The notes under the pieces are model-generated. The model did not search any database and was not told the origin of the DNA. It was given only the letters and a program-made list of their open reading frames with translations. DNA of 64,000 nucleotides. Origin: an uncultured Sulfitobacter sp. Its GTDB lineage: Bacteria; Pseudomonadota; Alphaproteobacteria; Rhodobacterales; Rhodobacteraceae. The DNA is taken from positions 124,001-188,000 of the forward strand of contig NZ_CANMQD010000004.1 in assembly GCF_947499945.1 (NCBI RefSeq), read 5' to 3'. Shown here piece by piece: positions 27,201 to 35,048 of the stretch. Both the position numbers and the translations under genes were made by a program. Within the stretch, counting starts at the first letter, position 1, and each line of letters starts with the position of its first letter.

Positions 27201-29346
27201 CGATGGCGGAGAAGTTGAAAGAACTGTCGGCCTTTAGCGTGGCCGAGGAGGTAAAGAAGCCGTCTAGCACCTTGGTGGTACCTACGAACTGCATGAAGCC
27301 TTTGGACCAGTCGAGTGTTGCCGTGGAATCGTTGTTCATCAGGCTGACAGGGCCAAAGTCTTTACCCAATATCGACCCTTTTACAGGGAGGAAATCAGTG
27401 ACCAGCTTGCCTTCGATCATCTCCTTGTTGGCTGTAATCGTACCAGTCGATTTGGCAAGGCTAACGCCGCCAAGTTCAGGCCCGAGGGTGATACCGACTG
27501 AGCCTGCCAGTGTAAGCGGTTTTGTCTGGGACGGTGCAAAATTATCCACTGAACCGCCAATGGAGTTCCAGAATAACAGCGGATAGGCTGGGATAGGACG
27601 GTTCAGGCCGCTGACGTCGATGCCGACCTTGTCGAGTTCAAAAGGATCAGTAACAAATTCCACGCTGATCTTGGCCGATGCGCCGCCTTCGTCAGGGTTA
27701 AGCTTCTTGCCAAAGGAATTGCCGAATGGCGTTCCGATCGTGACAGAACCGCCAATCTCCCGCGATGTCGTATCAAATGTGACTTCCATTTCGCTAAGCG
27801 AAAAGCCAGCGATCGGACCGATGCCAAGCGCCGCCTTTGCGCTGCCCACTGCAGTAAAATCGCCGTCGCTGTTTACTTCGATGTAATTGGGTTTGGCTGC
27901 GGTTCCCGCAAGATCGACCTCAAGCGACTTGGCGTAATCCTTGAGCCAAGCGGTGTTCTCGAACTTGACCTTTGACTGGAACCGGATCGCGTCATCCTGC
28001 GCACGGTACTCCAATGATGTGCTGCTGGCGCTGACATCAACCAACCCCAGAAGGTCAAATTGCTGGTTACCCGGAGGGTTGATTTTGAATCCGGCTATCG
28101 GATACGCGCCATTAGAGCTGAAACGCAAAGCTGAGTCCAGAAAGTCGGTGGTGGTAATTGGCAGGGCAGTCAACTCGTCGGGCATCTTATACTCGATGTC
28201 AAAACCGACGACGTCGCTGAGCAGAGACATGGATTTGAACTCCACGTCAAGGCTGGCCATCTTGTAGGTACCGGTCGAGGTTTCCTTGACCGTCGCCTTG
28301 CCAGTATTCAGATTCATGGTGAAATCACCATTGTAGAGGCTGCGCGCTTCATTACCGATGCCCGCAAAAACAGTCGCGCCGGTGACTGTCAGTGTGTCTT
28401 GGTTATAGGTCGCCTTTCCGCCCTCGGCGCGGATCAGAACGCCTGCGCCGTCACTCCTCCCGATGGTGATGCCGCCGGTGTTTTCGCAAAGATCGTTGGT
28501 ATCGTTATGCTCGAAGTCGTCGCCTAGCGAGGTGATGACCCATGGCATGACATCTTCGCAGTCGCTGGGTTCGACCGTGACGGAATAGTTCCACGCCGTG
28601 CCAGCATCGTCGGTGGCCACAATCACATTCAGCGTGTCCGAACTGCCTGCTGGCAGTTCAATGGTGCCGCTTCTTGAGCCGCCGGTAAAGCCGGTGTCGA
28701 AGAGGTTCTTGCCCTCATAGCGAATGATGAACCGGTCAGGGATCGTGTAGTGGGTATAACTATAGGTGATCTCGCCGCCGTTCAACGTCTCTAACGTGAT
28801 CGTTTCGGACGAGCCTTCGAAGCCGCCGCTGTCGCTGATGGTGACGGTCTGCTCAACGGCAACTGCACCGAACTCATCGAGTTGCAAAAGGGCAAAATCA
28901 TCCTGTGCCGTATATTCAGTGATATCAATTTCGCCACGCATCAGCGCGACAAATGCCTCGCCTTCGTCGCCTCTGCTGTCCACGGCGTTTACGCGGGCAT
29001 CAATCCGGTGGCCCAGTTCTTCGAGCAGCACATCTACCAACCGCGCGGAAGAAGAAGAGCCATCCAGAAGGGCGTCCGAGACGAAGATCGTGTCGATCTC
29101 CTCGGCATAGGCCGCATCGGCAGATCCCATTTCGATGGCAGATACGATCTCGACATTCGAAAAATCAGCGCCACTAGCGCGCCAATCGTCCAATAGGGCG
29201 GTCAGTGAATCGTTGGCGCCGAAAAGTGCGGCAACCGCGTCATATCGCGCGATCAGATTGTCTTTGAAAAACTGCGAAGCGGTGCGGATTGCACCATCTA
29301 GAACATCGGTTTGAGTTGTTGAATAGTCGCTTTTGAAATCTCGCAT
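24283..29346 (-). CDS. Giant secreted-type protein: EELGH-type N-domain, DUF11, RTX and DUF4114
   Basis: 1687 residues from the ATG at 29346, chosen because GGAGGGGG lies 6 bases ahead. Residues 1-165 form an N-domain with LLEELGHRID (about 107-116) and GDEGEAF (126-132), a pattern I know from cyanobacterial and marine RTX proteins; it lacks the first His of a HEXXH zinc site. A long beta-rich middle (about 170-980) includes a PPC-like segment. Three DUF11 repeats start near 992, 1117 and 1240. RTX nonapeptides (GGNGDEEIDGMGGNDTI) lie at about 1369-1410. The C-terminus is a DUF4114 domain ending with its hallmark GFEDLMGGGDMDYQDVLF. No Sec signal; type I export is likely. A role as a large adhesin or S-layer-like protein is inference. 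Confidence 0.85.
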   Translation of the reverse strand: MRDFKSDYSTTQTDVLDGAIRTASQFFKDNLIARYDAVAALFGANDSLTALLDDWRASGADFSNVEIVSAIEMGSADAAYAEEIDTIFVSDALLDGSSSSARLVDVLLEELGHRIDARVNAVDSRGDEGEAFVALMRGEIDITEYTAQDDFALLQLDEFGAVAVEQTVTISDSGGFEGSSETITLETLNGGEITYSYTHYTIPDRFIIRYEGKNLFDTGFTGGSRSGTIELPAGSSDTLNVIVATDDAGTAWNYSVTVEPSDCEDVMPWVITSLGDDFEHNDTNDLCENTGGITIGRSDGAGVLIRAEGGKATYNQDTLTVTGATVFAGIGNEARSLYNGDFTMNLNTGKATVKETSTGTYKMASLDVEFKSMSLLSDVVGFDIEYKMPDELTALPITTTDFLDSALRFSSNGAYPIAGFKINPPGNQQFDLLGLVDVSASSTSLEYRAQDDAIRFQSKVKFENTAWLKDYAKSLEVDLAGTAAKPNYIEVNSDGDFTAVGSAKAALGIGPIAGFSLSEMEVTFDTTSREIGGSVTIGTPFGNSFGKKLNPDEGGASAKISVEFVTDPFELDKVGIDVSGLNRPIPAYPLLFWNSIGGSVDNFAPSQTKPLTLAGSVGITLGPELGGVSLAKSTGTITANKEMIEGKLVTDFLPVKGSILGKDFGPVSLMNNDSTATLDWSKGFMQFVGTTKVLDGFFTSSATLKADSSFNFSAIGNTAVAIPDFVPWTGGTKLGSANSAIIFVNDGANNNDFVAGWGSKTISTPWKAYDITLGLRVNFDGTANVIGGDNIPKTSSWFITGGREYVMLNALWENADPDARVFVVKPDGTVIQEADFAANRIMVVEDFSSPTERVVIIDAPEEGTWDLEVVDPTGLGEVTYAASGETESPTFVFGPTAVIQTDGDVEYSFTLDTPASAVSISFFYDDDLTELDGVFAGNLAAGAGTGTFVWDPTGVVPDDYFVYAVVDDGVNPITIAETAFSVNVGSEADISISIEADVEEAKAGDTIRYTVTATNNSATDIAKAITALINLADLAPLETSSIAASTTDLADHAFDLGDIAAGATTSFTIDVEVDAAAVAADQLAADAYVLSGTYDSESGNDSAVSGVLVVEEQTVDEVSLQVTSSIASLTDLTAGEDFSYSVVIKNVGTTAATNITLEEVISNTDGITFDKPATFNGTSYDLDLGDLAADEQVTVVVSGTAIAAGTIRTTSTVRSDGFDIVLSDNQTVDAAPVAGALPEEADLSVTASVEAGSADANRLLKIDINNAGPGVASDVEVKVTLPTGMTVASQQAIQGTYDTTTGIWTLGNLRDNLTRTLNLTVEGTGSGDVTAELVRVNETDPDSTPGDGEGDDFVTLPLALGPPVNINGTPDHDSLQGGNGDEEIDGMGGNDTIAGGGGNDTITGGEGRDVFIDTPANHFGNTMVDLSEQDALIFRQVSLTRSDFTLERSPARLSVDIDGDDNADGTVTFTNDLRGGDFMAAKAGAATRVTFETFLPDLGEGKSVSSDAINGVSNQLFLTGDGVTDFKLTTDARSTAAIHNALGVYEVDTTGDIVDVRILVEDMISDDGTPLDITDVEAGNKLGFFIAQGKTAQIGDLLDETDTFRFVSDMGAAANIADGSDISLEVNGSVIDVTTYHSLRADLNSDGVQHALSGVSVGGEALNIGFEDLMGGGDMDYQDVLFQISIL

Positions 29347-29397
29347 AGTATCCCCCTCCAAGGAGCGGCCGGAACGGCCACGCGGCGCAAATCCATC

Positions 29398-29413
29398 TTC
29401 ACGTTAACGTGAA
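29398..29413. promoter_or_regulatory. Perfect 16-bp palindrome upstream of the 1687-residue gene
   Basis: TTCACGTTAACGTGAA is fully self-complementary and lies 52-67 bases before the start codon, in an AT-rich leader where an operator would be expected. Which regulator binds it cannot be told. Confidence 0.45.
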
Positions 29414-29914
29414 TTCAAGAAGTTGAATACATTATTTTTAGAAAATCTTTTACACGTTTGATTTAAAAGCCGAATTTTTGCCTCAATCAAAACCTACACT
29501 CTTTACCTAAAATCTCGATGCATGGCGCTGTCGCGGCAAGTGGTTACTCGCGGAACGCTCACCGATTCTCCTTTGAGTCCATCTGGTCACATTGCGCTCG
29601 GAAAGCTGGCTGCGACGCCACATATGTCATAAGATTTGCTTTGCTGGTCGATGCTTCTTTTGAGAAGGGCTAGGCGACAGACTGGCCACAGGCATGGCCA
29701 TACTTCGTCCCTGATCTGTTTGACATGCCGCATGTGTGACGTGTGACAGCAATGAGTTAGGTTTGAGCCATTTGGAGCGATCGTGATGCGACCTCTTCAA
29801 GCCTATGATGCGGACGGGAGAGCAAGGCCAAACACGGCGCTTGTCAAAGCATTGGCACAGGCAAAACAGGCGGGCGTCGATCCGGCGCTGGATTTGGTAG
29901 ATTGGAAGGACTGT
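29414..29914. other. Intergenic, no confident gene
   Basis: AT-rich promoter region of the giant gene, then about 400 bases of unassigned sequence. A 44-codon plus-strand frame at 29786-29920 (starting MRPLQAYDADGRARPNTALV) is open and reads like part of a protein, but it has no clear ribosome-binding site and I cannot place it; it may be a fragment of a lost mobile gene. Confidence 0.4.
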
Positions 29915-30277
29915 TTATAGGCCGCTTGCTGTATCCGCATATATGCTAATTTGACAACCGATTAGGATTTGTGCCCTCTTTGCTGGAGCTCCGTTTATTT
30001 CTTTACATAATGCGGTCCCAGCTTCGAATAACCAACCTTGAGCTTCAGACTGATTAAGTATGAAGCCCAAAGTAAAATCGGGCATGTTCTTGCCAAAAGC
30101 TACATACAAGCAAAAATCTGCTTGAATAGTTGCACAATAATTCGTGTCGGCAATTCGTCTTCGAGGAAGCACTACTCTTAGGGTACCGTCAGTTTCGAGT
30201 TCTACGCTTTTCGGTTCCAATGAAGCAAATGCTGGCTTTGCTTCTGACATTGTATCTGCAACCGATAATGAAGGCAA
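29915..30277 (-). CDS. Hypothetical protein, probably exported, start codon unclear
   Basis: Only a TTG at 30277 gives a standard start, yielding 120 residues. The frame stays open upstream to 30340, and those codons spell a signal-peptide-like segment (IINIIKSIVNLFAFLPSLSV) with no ATG or GTG before it. The real start may therefore be a rare codon (CTG at 30340 or ATA/ATC), or the start has been lost by mutation. The mature part has five cysteines (for example YCATIQADFC) and VLPRRRI. No family recognised. Confidence 0.4.
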   Translation of the reverse strand: MPSLSVADTMSEAKPAFASLEPKSVELETDGTLRVVLPRRRIADTNYCATIQADFCLYVAFGKNMPDFTLGFILNQSEAQGWLFEAGTALCKEINGAPAKRAQILIGCQISIYADTASGL

Positions 30278-30643
30278 AAAGGCAAATAAGTTAACTATAG
30301 ATTTGATGATATTTATGATTTTCGAACGCGCTTCGACCAGCTAAGAGTTGCAAAGTGGGGGTGCTCAATCAAGCCTTACTGAAATTAAAGCGTAACAAAT
30401 CAAAACTTTAATTTGGTGGGGTAGGTCGTTAGGTGGGTCTAAAAATGGTATTAGTGTGCTTTTAATATCAATGCCTTGATGGAATATTTGGAGCGGGCAA
30501 CGAGGAGCGACCTCGTAATTAAAGCTTGTGAAGCGTTGGGAATTCATGACCCACTATCTAATTTTTTTGTAAGTTTTCATCGCTTCTGAGGTTGTCTCTG
30601 AGGATCGGAAATTTCTTAACTGGTGGGTTAATTAGAGCATCGA
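30278..30643. other. Intergenic with a tRNA-like scar
   Basis: No convincing gene; short open frames at 30365-30547 are probably accidental. It contains the tRNA-Gly-like remnant listed separately. Confidence 0.5.
30489..30534 (-). pseudogene. Degenerate 3' half of tRNA-Gly
   Basis: These 46 bases match the 3' half of the tRNA-Gly gene at 51692-51737 at 40 positions, from the TGGAGCGGG acceptor end (TCCA on the coding strand) through the T arm to the anticodon loop. T-stem pairing is kept (ACGAG/CTCGT), but the T loop reads GTCGCTC instead of TTCGATT, and the 5' half does not pair with the acceptor strand. It is not a working tRNA. Integrases of tRNA-targeting elements duplicate exactly such 3' halves. 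Confidence 0.6.
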
Positions 30644-31483
30644 TCAGGCGTTCATGCCGATAACGGCAATCCCGAAAGCCATCAAGATTGCGGCGCCAAA
30701 CCGGCGTTTCCAGTTCCCCTCCTTCAGGACGAAATAGCCGATTAAGGTTGCAAATATGACAGAGGTTTCGCGCAATGCCGAAACTGCCCCAAGGGGTGCG
30801 AAATTCTTTGCGTATAGAACAAGACCGTAAGCTGTCATCGAAACCATCCCACCTGCAATGCCCAATGCCCAAACCCGCGCTGGCAAGTGGAGCAGTGTCT
30901 GACGTCTGCGCCAGCCTGCAAAGCTTGCGATGAAGAGGTGCAAGAAAGCTCCCCATGCCCAATAGCTGAGGGTATTGCCCGACACGCGAACGCCAACGCC
31001 ATCAACTAAAGAGTAGATTGAGATGCAAAACCCTGTCGCCAGTGCCAGTACCAATGCCGAACTTCCAACGCCTGACCTCAACACCTTCCAACTGCTAAAT
31101 AGAATGCCTGTGATGATCAGGGCGATACCGCACCAAACGGCAAAGGGGAGCACTTCGCCAAGTAACAGCAATGCCCAGAGGGAAACGAGCACCGGCACGA
31201 TCCCACGGGCAATTGGATAGACGACGCTCAGATCTCCATGTTGATAAGCCCGTCCCAGAAGATAGAAATAGCCGAAGTGAACAAGGGTCGACAGCGCAAT
31301 GTAGATGAAACTTTCGGCGGTGGGCAACGGCAGGATGACCACCATCAACGTACCTGGCAAGACATGACCAAGCGCGACCAAGCCAAGGGTTGTTGTTCGA
31401 TCTATGGCTGTCTTAACGATAGCATTCCAAACAGCGTGGAGGAGGGCCGCCGTTAAAATAATTGCAATGATTGGTAGGGACAT
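30644..31483 (-). CDS. DMT-superfamily (EamA) transporter
   Basis: 279 residues with about ten membrane helices arranged as two five-helix EamA repeats. It starts MSLPIIAIILTAALLHAVWN, where the AVWN at the end of the first helix is typical of the family. PIARGIVPVLVSLWALLLLG marks the end of the first repeat, and FAPLGAVSALRETSVIFATL the matching region of the second. The start ATG has an AGGA site. Substrates in this family are metabolites, amino acids or quaternary amines; nothing in the sequence fixes it here. Confidence 0.88.
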   Translation of the reverse strand: MSLPIIAIILTAALLHAVWNAIVKTAIDRTTTLGLVALGHVLPGTLMVVILPLPTAESFIYIALSTLVHFGYFYLLGRAYQHGDLSVVYPIARGIVPVLVSLWALLLLGEVLPFAVWCGIALIITGILFSSWKVLRSGVGSSALVLALATGFCISIYSLVDGVGVRVSGNTLSYWAWGAFLHLFIASFAGWRRRQTLLHLPARVWALGIAGGMVSMTAYGLVLYAKNFAPLGAVSALRETSVIFATLIGYFVLKEGNWKRRFGAAILMAFGIAVIGMNA

Positions 31484-31608
31484 GGTGGTCCTCTAGTTTC
31501 CGCTAGGAGGATGAATGCCATAGCGATCGGCTAACAACTCAGTGGGGCAGGCGGTGACGCCATCTAGATGAAGCTGAGGTGGTATACTTCTTGTGACTTT
31601 TGAACTTA

Positions 31609-33294
31609 TCATGACGGCGTCTTTTTTGACGAAGACATTTCTTCAATCAGCCGTGTTTCCAACAATTGGCCATTTGCATAGAGGATTGGCGTTGCGACCG
31701 CAGCGATGTTGCTGTTGAAATCGCGAAACGCCCGCAAGGTTTCGAGATGAATATCACTGCTTGCGAGGCTTTCTGCCATACCCGATTGTAGGCGTTTGAA
31801 ATGCCTTTTGCGGCTTCTACGCTCGGCGTGTTTGATCTCGGTCTTTTCCATGTTCAGCATGCGGGCACTCTCAAGATCATCAGAGATCAGAACGTTCGAT
31901 GCCAGTTTTATGTTGGCCAGAATGGTTTCGTGCATTTGCTGTAGCTCTAGCCAGCCTTCATCGGAAAACGTCGCATCTGCTTTGTTAAGGTTTCCGGCCA
32001 ATACCATCAGACGTGCGGCGACAACATCGCCAGCGGTCTCTAAGCGGACGGCATATTCGAGCATCTCACGGGCCATGTTGCGGCACTCTTTGTCCATCAA
32101 ATCACTTGGGATACCCGCCACAAAGCCACGGATGTGGGCGAGGCAATCGTTCACTTCCTGATCAAGGTCTTGCACAGACCTGATCGCGCCCTTTTCGCCA
32201 GACTGGTAAAGGGTCATGACAGGATGGAACATCGCTTCGACCAGTTCGGTCATGCGCAGTAATTCCCGCTTGAGAGAGGATAGGGCTTGCGTGGGGGTGC
32301 CGATATTGGACGGGTCAAGTGCTGTGGGTGGCCTTGACGGAACTGGGGGCTCTGATGCGCTTGTCTCGTCTGGCCAATAACGCTCAACCGGGATTTGGAG
32401 CCAATTGCAAAATGGCAGAGCCAGCAGAACCATCGACGCATTGAATGCGATGTGTGCGATGACCAGTGATTGACCGCTATGCTCTGCTGATAGCACATTC
32501 GTATCCAAGAGCAGATTGGTGGCAAATAGGGCGATGATTGCCCAAATCCCGCGCATCACAAGGTTGGAAAATACTATCCGGCGTGCAGGCAGGGCCATGC
32601 CACGGGTCAACCAGACCGGTATAAACGCACTCCCCAGATTGGCCCCGAAAACCAGTGACAAGCCCGCAGCGAAAGGGAGCGCGCCAACCTGAACCAAAGT
32701 TACACACATCAAAATCGCTGCAACCGAGCTGTGCATCAAGAATGCCAAAGCGCAGCCAACCAGAAAGGCAGTGATGTAATCACGTGCAAGGTATTCCGAG
32801 ATCACGGGCAAGAAGGTGCTTTCGCGAATTGGAGCCATCGCGTCGCGCAGAAACTGGAGCGAGATGAGGATGAGGGCGACACCCATCAAGATGCGCCCGG
32901 CCTGCCGAAGCTTTTTCGTTTCGGTTTTCACAAACAGCCATCCACCGACTGCCAGCAACACGGGCACAAGCCAGTCAAGATCAGCGGAAAGAACCAAAAT
33001 AATCAACGCAGAGCCCAGATCGCCCCCCAGGACTATTGCCAGTCCAGTGCCAAATCCCAGCGCACCACTTGTTGCAAAACCTGCAGTCAATAAGGCTACG
33101 GCAGCAGAACTTTGCAAGACAAGTGCAAGAACCATCCCCACGGCACTTGCACCCGCCACACTGCGCTGCCCTGTCATAACCCGCTTAAAGGATGCGCCAT
33201 AGCTGCGCTCGATACCTGTGCGCACAAGGCGCACCGCAAACAGCAACAACATCGTGGCCCCTGCGACACTCACGAGAAAGCTCAGGATTACCAC
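31609..33294 (-). CDS. Na/phosphate cotransporter family protein (NptA-like)
   Basis: 561 residues. The N-terminal ~300 residues hold the two inverted Na/Pi-cotransporter repeats, with VLQSSAAVALLTAGF and FLMHSSVAAILMCVTLV carrying the QSS-type and HSS-type substrate motifs. The C-terminal ~230 residues form a helical PhoU-like domain (ELLRMTELVEAMFHPVMTL). It begins with a GTG 3 bases behind the stop of the IMPase-like gene, so the two are co-transcribed. It should import phosphate driven by sodium, or export it under some conditions. The link with a phosphatase and a phosphoesterase next door fits phosphate acquisition. Confidence 0.88.
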   Translation of the reverse strand: MVILSFLVSVAGATMLLLFAVRLVRTGIERSYGASFKRVMTGQRSVAGASAVGMVLALVLQSSAAVALLTAGFATSGALGFGTGLAIVLGGDLGSALIILVLSADLDWLVPVLLAVGGWLFVKTETKKLRQAGRILMGVALILISLQFLRDAMAPIRESTFLPVISEYLARDYITAFLVGCALAFLMHSSVAAILMCVTLVQVGALPFAAGLSLVFGANLGSAFIPVWLTRGMALPARRIVFSNLVMRGIWAIIALFATNLLLDTNVLSAEHSGQSLVIAHIAFNASMVLLALPFCNWLQIPVERYWPDETSASEPPVPSRPPTALDPSNIGTPTQALSSLKRELLRMTELVEAMFHPVMTLYQSGEKGAIRSVQDLDQEVNDCLAHIRGFVAGIPSDLMDKECRNMAREMLEYAVRLETAGDVVAARLMVLAGNLNKADATFSDEGWLELQQMHETILANIKLASNVLISDDLESARMLNMEKTEIKHAERRSRKRHFKRLQSGMAESLASSDIHLETLRAFRDFNSNIAAVATPILYANGQLLETRLIEEMSSSKKTPS

Positions 33295-33297
33295 AGT

Positions 33298-34071
33298 CTA
33301 TTGCCCGACCAGTGTGAGCAGTTGGTCATGTATTTGTGCCGTTGCTGCTGACAAAACGCGACCATCGGAATTTAGGCTCAGCGCCTTTCCCTCCCAGTCG
33401 GTAATAATGCCGCCCGCTTCTTCGATCACGACCGAGAGTGGCAGATAATCATAGGGCTGAAGGTCATAGTCCACGACAGCATCGACATGGCCGGCGGCGA
33501 GTAGCGCGTGGGGGTAGCAATCATATGAAAATCGGCGGGTTTGACCGGACCCTGTGAGACGGTCAAAAACCGCTGGATGATCGGCGTAGATCTTTTCACC
33601 CTCGTTTATATATAAGATTGCTTCGCCTAAACACGTCTGATCCGAGCATCTAATGGATGTACCGTTCAGGGTGGAGCCTTTGCCTTTGACGCCAAGGAAC
33701 ACCTCACCCAGTGCGGGCATTCCAATGACACCAATTTCGGGCGTGCCCTCGTTCAGATGCGCAAGCAAAAAACCGAATAGCGGATGACCCGACAGAAACG
33801 AGCGCGTGCCATCAATAGGGTCGATGATCCACATGCGTTGTTTGTCCGCACCCTGAATTCCGTGCTCCTCACCGAAGATGCCGTGGTCAGGAAAATGCGT
33901 GCTCAGGTAGGCGCGCACAAGTGTTTCCACGCCCTCGTCGGCTTCTGTCACGGGGCTGGTGTCTTGCTTGAACACGGTTCCGAGAGGGCCACGGAAATAT
34001 CCCATTGCGGCCTTGGCTGCAAATTGTGCTATTTTCTCCGCATGTGCGGCGTAATTAGTTTTTGACAGCAT
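33298..34071 (-). CDS. Inositol monophosphatase family protein (HisN-like)
   Basis: 257 residues from the ATG at 34071, chosen for the GGAGA site 6 bases ahead. Metal-dependent phosphatase of the IMPase family: Mg ligands in FGEEHG and WIIDPIDGTRSF. The C-terminal motif is DLQPYDYLPLSVVIEEAGG, which resembles the histidinol-phosphatase HisN branch (KPYD) rather than classical IMPases (WD-AG). It overlaps the end of the DeoR-type regulator gene by 17 bases and is followed at once by the phosphate transporter. Histidinol phosphate is a possible substrate, but the neighbourhood points to a phosphoester scavenging role. Confidence 0.85.
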   Translation of the reverse strand: MLSKTNYAAHAEKIAQFAAKAAMGYFRGPLGTVFKQDTSPVTEADEGVETLVRAYLSTHFPDHGIFGEEHGIQGADKQRMWIIDPIDGTRSFLSGHPLFGFLLAHLNEGTPEIGVIGMPALGEVFLGVKGKGSTLNGTSIRCSDQTCLGEAILYINEGEKIYADHPAVFDRLTGSGQTRRFSYDCYPHALLAAGHVDAVVDYDLQPYDYLPLSVVIEEAGGIITDWEGKALSLNSDGRVLSAATAQIHDQLLTLVGQ

Positions 34072-34855
34072 GATCGTCTCCGGCTGCGAGGTGGATTTGA
34101 ATACCCCAAGCATCAATGGCTTTTGCTAGATTTGCGCGTGGTAATTGGTCTGTGACGATCATATTCACTGCGCGTGGGAGCAGGCAGCAATGGGGGGCGC
34201 TCTGATCGAATTTGTGGTGATCTAGCGCCACCAAAACCTGTGACGAGGCGCTGGCGACAACAGAAGCGAGGTTCGCCTCGGAGGCGTTCAAATTCAAAAA
34301 ACCGTGTGTTGCTGACAATGCATCCGTACTCAGAATTGCCAAATCATACGCATACCTTCGGCACTGCTGCTCTGTTACAAAACCGAAGGTGCCGCGTTCG
34401 TCAGCTTGCATCTCGCCGCCGAGCAGATGCACATGGTTTCCATTGTGATTGGCCAGAGCCTGCGCAACGCCGATCGAATTTGTCACGATTGTCAGGCGGA
34501 ACCGATCCCGCAAACGTTGTGCGACAAATGCGGTTGTTGAGCCGACATCCAAGAATAGCGTCATACCGTCGTGGACATGATCTGCGACAGACAAGGCAAT
34601 GTCGCGTTTTTGTGAGGAATGTTTGGCAATCCGGCGCATGAAGCCTGGAGCGTCACGGGGGCCAGTCAAATGCGCACCACCGTACATGCGTTCCAGTACG
34701 CCCGTCTTCGACAGCGCCTTTATAGTGCGCCGCACGGTTTCTTCGGAGACATCCAGTGTTTTGGCCACCTCGCTACTGCGTGCTGATCCGCCCAACCGAT
34801 GTAATGCATCAAGAAGTTCAAGTTCGCGGTGTGAGTGTTTAGTGTCTTTGCTCAT
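34055..34855 (-). CDS. DeoR/GlpR-type transcriptional regulator
   Basis: 266 residues from the ATG at 34855 (MSKDTKHSHRELELLDALHR); a TTG at 34888 would add 11 residues. The N-terminal winged helix-turn-helix (SSEVAKTLDVSEETVRRTIK) is a textbook DeoR HTH. The C-terminal DeoRC sensor domain shows MTLFLDVGSTTAFVAQRL and LTIVTNSIGVAQAL, which binds sugar phosphates in characterised members. It heads an operon with the IMPase-like and Na/Pi genes, and its promoter faces that of the sulfatase-like gene across about 190 bases, so it probably controls both directions. Confidence 0.88.
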   Translation of the reverse strand: MSKDTKHSHRELELLDALHRLGGSARSSEVAKTLDVSEETVRRTIKALSKTGVLERMYGGAHLTGPRDAPGFMRRIAKHSSQKRDIALSVADHVHDGMTLFLDVGSTTAFVAQRLRDRFRLTIVTNSIGVAQALANHNGNHVHLLGGEMQADERGTFGFVTEQQCRRYAYDLAILSTDALSATHGFLNLNASEANLASVVASASSQVLVALDHHKFDQSAPHCCLLPRAVNMIVTDQLPRANLAKAIDAWGIQIHLAAGDDHAVKN

Positions 34856-35048
34856 GATGGAGGTGTTAAAACTCAATATTTTCCTCAAACTCCCACATAA
34901 CTGATGGAGTATATAGGAGTGTTTACGAATAATTACTCATTTACCCATAAAATAGTGACCCCTCTTGGAAGATTCACCCTGTTCAGGCCCGCCGTATTGA
35001 GCGTTATTTGAGATCACGACCCAGACACGCCCCAAAAAGGATTCGCTG

